Below are positions 30,580-37,040 of a DNA stretch of 64,000 nt, piece by piece. Source of the stretch: Marinomonas sp. MED121 (GTDB taxonomy: Bacteria; Pseudomonadota; Gammaproteobacteria; Pseudomonadales; Marinomonadaceae); NCBI RefSeq assembly GCF_000153025.1, contig NZ_CH672432.1, positions 137,186-201,185 on the forward strand, given 5' to 3'. Under the pieces are notes generated by a model that saw only the letters and a list, made by a program, of their open reading frames with translations, made no database searches and was not told the origin of the DNA. Both the position numbers and the translations under genes were made by a program. How positions within the stretch are numbered: the first letter of the stretch is position 1; every line of letters starts with the position of its first letter.

Positions 30580-31377
30580 ATGAAAAAATTACTGAATCTA
30601 ATTCTAGTTGGTTTAGTTGTAACTTTTCCTGTCGCGCATAGTGCGGTTACTAAAGAGGCCAGTGAAGGGGTGCTAACCCTATCTTACAGTGATGGAAGTA
30701 GCAAAACAGTCGGAGTAGCGGAAGTAAATAAAATACTTAGAAAAGTTGGTGTTAGAGTGAGTCAAGTTCCTATCCCTGAGGAGGCTAAAGCAATCTTAGA
30801 AGTTTCAAAAAAAAGAGCCATCAGTAAAGATGAATCAGAGCAATTGATTTCATTATTTTCATTACATCGTGGTGAACTACTTGAGCAAATTAAAAAAGCT
30901 GGCCGTACTCCAGAGGCTCATAGAGGTGGATTTTTATCGACTTCAGAGGCGGGAGTTTCCCCTTATCCAAAAGTTTACGATATGAATGCAATGTCACCTC
31001 AAATTGAGCAATATCTTCAAGAAAAGTTTGGAAAACTACATGTTAATAGTTCTGAGAATGGACAGGGTATTGATGAAGTTATGACAATTGTTTCTGGTGG
31101 TGACTGGACCTGGTTTTTTACATTACCTAATGATGTCGTAGGTAAACTAACCTTAGGTTATGTATCTTCAGAAGGTGATGCTTGGCGAATAAGCTACCCG
31201 GGTCTTGTGCCACATGGTGGCTATTTAGATGCTCCTTATGGTTTAGTTGTTGCCTACGCTCATGGACCAGAGAATTTTGTAATGAGATACGAAGAACCGA
31301 GCATTCAAGGAACTAATACACTTGGAGGAAACCCTTGGATAGATCTAACTGGAGATATCCCTAAGTTATTAGACTAA
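30580..31377 (+). CDS. Secreted protein of unknown function
   Basis: About 265 residues. I do not recognise the family. A clear Sec signal peptide spans about residues 1-22 (MKKLLN, then a hydrophobic core ending VAHSA). The mature protein begins with a small strand-rich section, continues with a charged helical section (about 60-105), then a compact C-terminal part rich in Gly, Trp and Tyr (GGDWTWFF, GYVSSEGDAWRISYPG, PHGGYLDAPYG). It has no cysteine pair, lipobox or membrane anchor. The ATG at 30580 is preferred to an in-frame TTG at 30541 because GGAG lies nine bases ahead and the signal peptide starts there. It stands alone between AT-rich spacers and is followed by a strong hairpin. It is likely periplasmic or exported. 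Confidence 0.8.
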   Translation: MKKLLNLILVGLVVTFPVAHSAVTKEASEGVLTLSYSDGSSKTVGVAEVNKILRKVGVRVSQVPIPEEAKAILEVSKKRAISKDESEQLISLFSLHRGELLEQIKKAGRTPEAHRGGFLSTSEAGVSPYPKVYDMNAMSPQIEQYLQEKFGKLHVNSSENGQGIDEVMTIVSGGDWTWFFTLPNDVVGKLTLGYVSSEGDAWRISYPGLVPHGGYLDAPYGLVVAYAHGPENFVMRYEEPSIQGTNTLGGNPWIDLTGDIPKLLD

Positions 31378-31388
31378 CTTTTAGTAAT

Positions 31389-31426
31389 AATAAATGTCCT
31401 AACCAATTAAGGTTTGGACATTTATT
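31389..31426 (+). terminator. Terminator-like hairpin after the secreted-protein gene
   Basis: AATAAATGTCCTAACC pairs with GGTTTGGACATTTATT, a 16-bp stem with one mismatch and a 6-nt loop, starting 11 bases after the stop codon. The U-tract is short. Confidence 0.65.
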
Positions 31427-31651
31427 ACCTAGATATAATGAGGCTCTTGGCTGCTTAACTTAAATAATATTTAGAATTGGAATGTTGTATAAAATAGTGA
31501 GAAGCAACATAAGCCGTCTGATCATTACTATTTAAAAAAGAGTTTGTTTTTACTAAGCCCATGTAGGGTAAGTTTTACTTTCGAACGCTAATACTTTAGC
31601 TCCAAAATAAGTGGATTTAAATAGAGGCTAATTTGAGGGCTATCAATATTC

Positions 31652-31689
31652 ATACTATTTCCGATAAATGTTATTATCGGAAATAGTAT
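31652..31689. repeat. Perfect 16-bp inverted repeat
   Basis: ATACTATTTCCGATAA is followed by a 6-nt loop and its exact reverse complement. There is no T-tract on either side and another hairpin already ends the upstream gene. It may be a small mobile-element remnant, a protein-binding site or a structured RNA element. Confidence 0.85.
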
Positions 31690-31733
31690 AAATGCTAGAG
31701 ATACACTCTAACTAGCCATTTTCATCACATTGT

Positions 31734-31794
31734 CTGTGTTCTGTGTTCTGTGTTCTGTGTTCTGTGTTCTGTGTTCTGTGTTCTGTGTTCTGTG
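31734..31794. repeat. Heptanucleotide tandem repeat (CTGTGTT)8
   Basis: Eight perfect copies of CTGTGTT run from 31734 to 31789, with a partial ninth (CTGTG). The tract lies about 160 bases ahead of the acetyltransferase start codon. Confidence 0.97.
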
Positions 31795-31853
31795 GTTATT
31801 TTGATATTTAAAATAAATTAATTTCTTTATTTATCTTATTGATGATTTTCTAC

Positions 31854-31884
31854 TGACTTGTGACTTGTGACTTGTGACTTGTGA
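31854..31884. repeat. Heptanucleotide tandem repeat (TGACTTG)4
   Basis: Four perfect copies of TGACTTG plus TGA. The unit differs from the other heptamer repeat 60 bases upstream. The tract ends 27 bases before a TATAAT box. Confidence 0.97.
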
Positions 31885-31911
31885 TCATCTATCTAAAGTT
31901 CTCTAATTCGC

Positions 31912-31917
31912 TATAAT
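31912..31917 (+). promoter_or_regulatory. Candidate -10 box for the acetyltransferase gene
   Basis: A perfect TATAAT lies 39 bases before the start codon. No good -35 hexamer is seen at 16-18 bases. The (TGACTTG)4 tract lies just beyond the usual -35 position, so a change in copy number would move whatever binds upstream. Confidence 0.45.
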
Positions 31918-31955
31918 CCCACGCAACACTATTTAATTTTATCGCTGTGTAATTT

Positions 31956-32465
31956 ATGACTGAATTAGAAAAAATGCGTCAAGGCTTAGCCTTCAATACA
32001 CTTGACTTAGAATTACGCCAATTACGTGAAATCGCACGTGCTGCTTGTGCAAAATTTAACGCCCATCCCAGTAAAGGCAATATGAAACATATCACTCGTT
32101 TATTTGCATCACTTGGTTCTGTAATGATAGAACCCGGTTTTCAATGTGATTATGGAGTTAACCTTCATATGGGCGAAAATGTTTATATTAACTTTCAATG
32201 TGTCTTTTTAGATGCAGCACCGATTATTATCGGAAATAACGTTTTGATCGGCCCAGGCGCTCATCTCTATACGGTTGATCATCCAAGGGATATTGAACTA
32301 AGACGTTCTGGTCAATGCTCGGCAAGAAGTATAGAAATTGCAGATGATGTTTGGATTGGTGGTGGTGCGAAAATACTGCCTGGCGTTAAAATTGGAAAAG
32401 GCGCCATTATTGGCGCCAATGCAGTGGTGACAAAAGATGTATTAGAGAATACTCACTACTACTAA
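31956..32465 (+). CDS. Maltose O-acetyltransferase-like hexapeptide acetyltransferase
   Basis: A 169-residue enzyme of the Maa/NodL/LacA group that moves an acetyl group from acetyl-CoA to a sugar hydroxyl. An N-terminal helical Maa segment (about 1-55) is followed by left-handed beta-helix repeats (GENVYINFQC, IIIGNNVLIGPGAHLY, DVWIGGGAKILPGVKIGKGAIIGANAVVTKDV split over several turns). The catalytic histidine is in TVDHP. It ends VLENTHYY, about 15 residues short of family members, which normally close with a VAGNPAKVI-type segment, so the last coil and CoA-contact tail are missing. Other frames past the stop do not restore that ending. It is probably still folded; activity is uncertain. 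Two tandem repeats sit in its promoter region. Confidence 0.85.
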   Translation: MTELEKMRQGLAFNTLDLELRQLREIARAACAKFNAHPSKGNMKHITRLFASLGSVMIEPGFQCDYGVNLHMGENVYINFQCVFLDAAPIIIGNNVLIGPGAHLYTVDHPRDIELRRSGQCSARSIEIADDVWIGGGAKILPGVKIGKGAIIGANAVVTKDVLENTHYY

Positions 32466-32496
32466 ACCAGAAGGTAAATCCAGACCTTTGAGTGAG

Positions 32497-32534
32497 AAAA
32501 AGCATTGAAGCCCCCTATTTTTCCATGCTTTTTT
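32497..32534 (+). terminator. Candidate terminator between convergent genes
   Basis: AAAAAGCAT and ATGCTTTTT form a 9-bp stem with a 19-nt loop and end in six Ts on the + strand. It follows the acetyltransferase gene and overlaps the end of the convergent GGDEF/EAL gene. The long loop lowers confidence. Confidence 0.4.
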
Positions 32535-34854
32535 CAACCCACCACTCATCAGATGAGTAGCTAAAACTTGATTGCCAGTTTAAAAACTCATCTGATTTCA
32601 GAGGTTTAGAGAAATAGTAACCCTGTATCGTTTCGCAGCCATAGTCTTCTAATATTGAGAGTCCACCAATATTCTCCATACCTTCAGCGGTTACTGAAAA
32701 ACCAAAACTATGTGATAACTGAATTGTGGTATTTACAATTAGCGCATTTGATTCGTTGGTATCAATATCATGTACAAATGATCGATCAATTTTTACCTCA
32801 TCAACCGGTAAATCCCTTAAATAAGCAAGAGATGATTGACCAGTACCAAAATCATCAATTGATAACTTAAAGCCCATTTTCTTTAAGGCATTTAAGACAT
32901 GTATAACGGTTTTTGTGTCTTCCATCACGGAACTTTCAGTCACTTCAAAAGCCAATTGAGAGGCATTAATCGCATATTTCTCTAGCATGCTTTTTATGAA
33001 AGTCGGTAGACTCAAATCGATAAGATCTAATGCTGATAAGTTAATGGCAACTTGGATCTGCATATCTTCACGCAGCCAATTAGACTGCTGTTTGCAAACC
33101 TCTTCAATCACCCATTTAGTCACAAGCTGAATGTTACCCGAACGTTCTAGTAATGGAATGAATTCAGCCGGCGAAATAAAACCAAGACTTGGGTGAATCC
33201 AACGAATTAATGCTTCTGCAGCATGACAGCGACGATCTTGTATGTTGACTTTAGGTTGATAAACAATAAAGAGTTGATGACTTGCAAGGGATTCAGGTAA
33301 GTCACGAATGATGGATAAGGTTCGTCTGTGGCTTTCATCTTGGCCTTGTTCATAGATTGCAATGCCGTTTTCACTTTGTTTGGCTTCATCCGCTGAAATA
33401 TCGACCCTTCGCATGATGCCATTTACTGTCATATCATCCTGATTTGCAAAGAATAATGCCCCCATACAGACTTGGAGGCACACTTTTGAACCTGAGATAT
33501 CAAACTCTCCCTGCAAACTTTGATGTATATTAGCCAAGGTGATTTCATTAAATTGGCTTTTAAATACGATTAAGAATTCATCACCGGCTAATCGTGCGAC
33601 TTCATCTTGATTCGTAATGAGTTTGCTTATTCTTTGTGCGAATTCACACAGTAAAATGTCGCCGTTCTCAAAGCCCATCATATTGTTGATATCTTTAAAG
33701 TGGCGAATATTGATCAGTAACACGCCCCCTTCTTTTGCTTTAAGGTTTAGAGACAGAAAGTTCTCAACGGCATTTCGGTTTTTGAGACCGGTCAAATTAT
33801 CGTGCGAAGCTTGAAAAGATAACTCTTCCTCCCTTTTTGAAATTCTTTTTTGCATGCCAGAAAGGGTGCGAGATAAAACCCCAAACTCACCTGCCTGTGC
33901 CTCTATTTCAACTTGCTCACCTCGACCAATTTTTTTAGCTTTAGAAACCAGAGTTTGAATTGGCTTTAACAACCTTTTTGCGCTAATCCAGCTGAGAATA
34001 ATGGATAGGGTTAGGATAATAGAAAATATTATGATCAAACGATTAGTGACTTCATTAATATTTTGTATCCATGAGTTATAAGGTAGGTGTAACAAGGCCC
34101 AATGATTATCGAGATCCAATTGAACTGCTGATGTTAAATATCGCTCATCATCAGAGAACAGAGTGAGATCAGCATTAACTCCCTGCTTGATAAAATTATC
34201 TAAAATAGGGCCAAGATTCATGCTTTCTAATGTCGTAGCATAATTCCCTACTGATTGCTCATTCGCGGCTTGCTGTTTGATCGATGAAAAGCTGATATCT
34301 AATCCCGTAATACCTTTTATTTCCTGGGCTAAATCACTGCCCATTTGAAAGGCCATGCCAACCCAAGCGACTAAATTTGGCGATCTTACTGGAACCAAAA
34401 CAAGCTGATAGGCCTTTTGATCTACTTCGATAAAGCCATTAATGTTACGACGGCGACTTTTATTTTGAAGTAAGTGGGTAAAATCACTGCTGTGAACCAT
34501 TTCGTAGGTTGACTGGAGACTTTCGCCATTGGGTGAAAGGAGAATGCCAAAATCCGCACCGACACGAAGTGCGTTATTTTCTAGGGATGAACGTATAGTT
34601 GCGCCGTCTTTTGTGGCGACCGCTGTTTTGAAGCCAAAATCAGATGCCAATAAGCTGACACCAACACTCAGATTTTTAGAACGATTATCCAAGGTAAGTT
34701 GAAATACCTTTTTTGTTACATCAATGCGTTTTACGGCTTGTTCTAAGCTATCACGCTTAATGGTATCAAGAATGGCGGTTCCTGATATTAATTGAATCAT
34801 AGCTAGGAAAAAAACTAGCATCGCAATCAATTGTGATCTGAAACTTTTAAACAT
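32515..34854 (-). CDS. Membrane GGDEF/EAL c-di-GMP enzyme with periplasmic sensor domain
   Basis: A 779-residue inner-membrane protein. TM1 spans about 8-28, a periplasmic Cache-like sensor about 30-270, TM2 about 272-293 and HAMP to about 345. GGDEF follows (about 350-505), then EAL (about 520-765). The cyclase signature is AGDEF (in ARLAGDEFLIV) and no RxxD inhibitory site precedes it, so cyclase activity is possible but not certain. The EAL side keeps EALIRW, the NLS Asn, FEVTES, DDFGTG, the KIDRSF Lys, AEGMEN and QGYYFSKP, so phosphodiesterase activity is expected. It lies 8 bases after the periplasmic cupredoxin-like gene in the same direction, which suggests that protein feeds the sensor. 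Confidence 0.92.
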   Translation of the reverse strand: MFKSFRSQLIAMLVFFLAMIQLISGTAILDTIKRDSLEQAVKRIDVTKKVFQLTLDNRSKNLSVGVSLLASDFGFKTAVATKDGATIRSSLENNALRVGADFGILLSPNGESLQSTYEMVHSSDFTHLLQNKSRRRNINGFIEVDQKAYQLVLVPVRSPNLVAWVGMAFQMGSDLAQEIKGITGLDISFSSIKQQAANEQSVGNYATTLESMNLGPILDNFIKQGVNADLTLFSDDERYLTSAVQLDLDNHWALLHLPYNSWIQNINEVTNRLIIIFSIILTLSIILSWISAKRLLKPIQTLVSKAKKIGRGEQVEIEAQAGEFGVLSRTLSGMQKRISKREEELSFQASHDNLTGLKNRNAVENFLSLNLKAKEGGVLLINIRHFKDINNMMGFENGDILLCEFAQRISKLITNQDEVARLAGDEFLIVFKSQFNEITLANIHQSLQGEFDISGSKVCLQVCMGALFFANQDDMTVNGIMRRVDISADEAKQSENGIAIYEQGQDESHRRTLSIIRDLPESLASHQLFIVYQPKVNIQDRRCHAAEALIRWIHPSLGFISPAEFIPLLERSGNIQLVTKWVIEEVCKQQSNWLREDMQIQVAINLSALDLIDLSLPTFIKSMLEKYAINASQLAFEVTESSVMEDTKTVIHVLNALKKMGFKLSIDDFGTGQSSLAYLRDLPVDEVKIDRSFVHDIDTNESNALIVNTTIQLSHSFGFSVTAEGMENIGGLSILEDYGCETIQGYYFSKPLKSDEFLNWQSSFSYSSDEWWVEKSMEK

Positions 34855-34862
34855 ATTAGGCC

Positions 34863-35525
34863 TTAATAATCCGAGTTTATGCCTTCATTTGTTGGATATT
34901 CTTCTTCATAAACATCCATGCTTTGTTGAATACTTATCGTGTCACCCGTTACCCTTATAACGCGGCTTGGCTCAGCACTCTCCTGCCATGGATGCCAAAA
35001 AGATATTTGATATTCACCTTCTGGTACATCTTGGAAGCGAATTACCCCTTCAAGGTTTGAGTTTTGTGCAAAATCACTGGACGCAACATAGACATATGAC
35101 TCCATAAAGTCATGTATGTTGCATCCGAGTGCGACAATTCCCGCTTTATCAAACACTATAGGTGATTCAGGTTTCCCTATATATAACTGTAATTGAAAGG
35201 TTTTAGCTTCAGAGAAGGAGTAAACATGATGGCGTGTCTTATCCAGGTTAGGAAAATCAATGGGGGTTCCAACAGGTACAACACTAACAAAGGGAATAAA
35301 GGTGTTATCTTTTTGACTGATAGAAATAAGTGATTTTTTAGCATTGATAAGGGATGCTTCGCTGTTAAGGTTAGTCGGTGTCAGCTCTACCACCGCATCA
35401 CGTAATAAAGAGCCTTGTTTGCTTGTCATCACGATAGCAATATCAGTAGCCATTAGATTTAGGCTAGACGACAAGAATAAACCCGCAAGCAGTAGCTTAC
35501 TTCCCTTCTGTGCTAGATTTAACAT
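34863..35525 (-). CDS. Periplasmic cupredoxin-like protein (methylamine-utilisation-type)
   Basis: A 220-residue protein with a signal peptide (about 1-27, ending LMA-TD). The middle section matches the plastocyanin-like domain often labelled methylamine utilization protein: NTFIPFVSVVPVGTPIDF, then RHHVYS, then GCNIHDFM. The His of RHHVYS, the Cys and His of GCNIHD and the following Met are spaced as in type-1 copper sites, so copper binding is plausible. A C-terminal beta-sandwich segment follows (VIRFQDVPEGEYQISFWHPW). It is directly upstream of the GGDEF/EAL gene and divergent from the outer-membrane barrel gene. There are no methylamine dehydrogenase genes nearby, so the historic name is probably misleading; a ligand- or metal-sensing role is inferred. 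Confidence 0.8.
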   Translation of the reverse strand: MLNLAQKGSKLLLAGLFLSSSLNLMATDIAIVMTSKQGSLLRDAVVELTPTNLNSEASLINAKKSLISISQKDNTFIPFVSVVPVGTPIDFPNLDKTRHHVYSFSEAKTFQLQLYIGKPESPIVFDKAGIVALGCNIHDFMESYVYVASSDFAQNSNLEGVIRFQDVPEGEYQISFWHPWQESAEPSRVIRVTGDTISIQQSMDVYEEEYPTNEGINSDY

Positions 35526-35668
35526 GGATAAAGTGTTCCTTTATGCAAAAATGAACCAAGTAAGAATTGTAAGTAATCAGTATATTTTGTCAGAAAAAAA
35601 GCTAATATACAGCTAATAATCTTGTCTTTTAGTATCTATAATTTAATGGGGATAAAGTTAAATTAATA

Positions 35669-36937
35669 ATGCAAAAACAAATAGTTGCAATAAAAATTGC
35701 TCTGGCTAAAAAACAATCACTTTACTCGGCCTTTTTAGGCTTATTAGTGAGTATAGATCATGTGAGTGCCCAGCAATTATCTCCCTATATCAATCTTGAT
35801 ATTAAAACGGGTGGCTTAGTGGCCGCTTCAGATACCCAAGACGATGCTTGGTATGATCAAGGTACAAGCCAAATTGACTCTTTATCAGGCATATCATTAA
35901 CTGACAGCGTATTTAGCCTCAATGCTGCAACTGATTCTAATCTAAGTTATGAACTAAAGGGCCAAGTTTCTCAAAATACAGAAAACTTTGCCGGTATCAC
36001 TGAGCTTTGGGCAAATTATAGACCCCTAACAGCCTCTAAATATCGTCGAAAATTTCGTTTGGGTAGTTTTTATCCGCCTATGTCCCTAGAAAATACTGAT
36101 ACAGCTTGGACCAGCCCTTACAGTCAAAGTTTCTCAGCAATTAATTCTTGGTTTGCTGAAGAGTTAAAAGTAACCGGCGCAGAAATGAGTTTCACACGAC
36201 CTGGTCGTGCATTTAGATCCAAATATACTATGACAGGTGTCGGTGGCCTATTTATGGGGAATGATTCGATTGGTAGCATTCTTTCATGGCGAGGTTTTTC
36301 TGTGCATTCAGCCCAGACTCACCTAGGTGATAGAGTGTATTTTGCAGACTATCCGAGCTTGCAAACTAGCGCGCTAGAAAAGCAACCAAATTGGGTTAAT
36401 CCAAATTTAGAGTTAGATAACCGAATTGGGCATTATTATGGTGGGCATTTGACACACCGTAATGGCTTTCAAGCAAGACTTTATCGCTATGATAACAATG
36501 GTGACCCGTTAGTGCTTAAACATCAACAATACGCTTGGGATACACGCTTCAACTCACTTGCCCTTTTCTACCCTATTAACAAAAATACCCAATTGTTAGG
36601 ACAATGGTTAGATGGCAATACGATTATGGGTGATAACGCGGTTAATGTGGATTTTCAAGCTTGGTTCGCTTTAATTAGCCATGATTTAGAGGCTTATAAA
36701 ATCAGTGTGCGTTACGACAATTTTGAAACTAAGGATAAAGATGAGCTTGAAGGGGATGATAATAATGGCCATGGTGAGTCTATTACTCTGGCTTTGGCAA
36801 AGCGATTAAACCCAAGCTTTACGATCAAGACTGAACTTACAGGAATGAATAGTTATCGTGCGAACCGCTCAGACCTAAATCAGGATAATTATACAAAAGA
36901 CGCTCACATTAAAATTTCAGGTCAATATCTGTGGTGA
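35669..36937 (+). CDS. Outer-membrane beta-barrel (porin-like) protein
   Basis: A 422-residue protein with an export signal (about 1-34, ending VSAQQ) and alternating beta-strand sequence rich in Tyr, Trp and Asn. It closes with ISGQYLW, an aromatic C-terminal residue typical of outer-membrane barrels recognised by BamA. It has no cysteine and carries short acidic loops (DKDELEGDDNNGHGES) that may face outward. The start has GGGGA some 14 bases upstream, so the ribosome site is not optimal. It is divergent from the cupredoxin-like/GGDEF-EAL pair across 143 bases, and the three probably serve one function: entry of a ligand, periplasmic binding, c-di-GMP output. The substrate is unknown. Confidence 0.8.
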   Translation: MQKQIVAIKIALAKKQSLYSAFLGLLVSIDHVSAQQLSPYINLDIKTGGLVAASDTQDDAWYDQGTSQIDSLSGISLTDSVFSLNAATDSNLSYELKGQVSQNTENFAGITELWANYRPLTASKYRRKFRLGSFYPPMSLENTDTAWTSPYSQSFSAINSWFAEELKVTGAEMSFTRPGRAFRSKYTMTGVGGLFMGNDSIGSILSWRGFSVHSAQTHLGDRVYFADYPSLQTSALEKQPNWVNPNLELDNRIGHYYGGHLTHRNGFQARLYRYDNNGDPLVLKHQQYAWDTRFNSLALFYPINKNTQLLGQWLDGNTIMGDNAVNVDFQAWFALISHDLEAYKISVRYDNFETKDKDELEGDDNNGHGESITLALAKRLNPSFTIKTELTGMNSYRANRSDLNQDNYTKDAHIKISGQYLW

Positions 36938-37040
36938 TCATGCCTTAAGGCGCCTACAAATAAGCCCCCTAGACTGAACGGATGGATAAAAGACTTAACA
37001 TTTTAGGTTAAAGGTGTCGCTTAATCGCAGTTTCCTTAGA

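Larger units (their letters stand above)
31378..31955. other. 578-base non-coding region rich in repeats
   Basis: No gene is supported here. It holds, in order, a terminator-like hairpin (31389-31426), a perfect 16-bp inverted repeat (31652-31689), an eight-copy heptamer repeat (31734-31794), a four-copy heptamer repeat (31854-31884) and a -10 element (31912-31917) before the acetyltransferase gene. These are listed separately. Confidence 0.8.

Noticed and set aside
34863..35525. Methylamine oxidation function
   Set aside because: The label comes from homologue names. No methylamine dehydrogenase or amicyanin gene is nearby.
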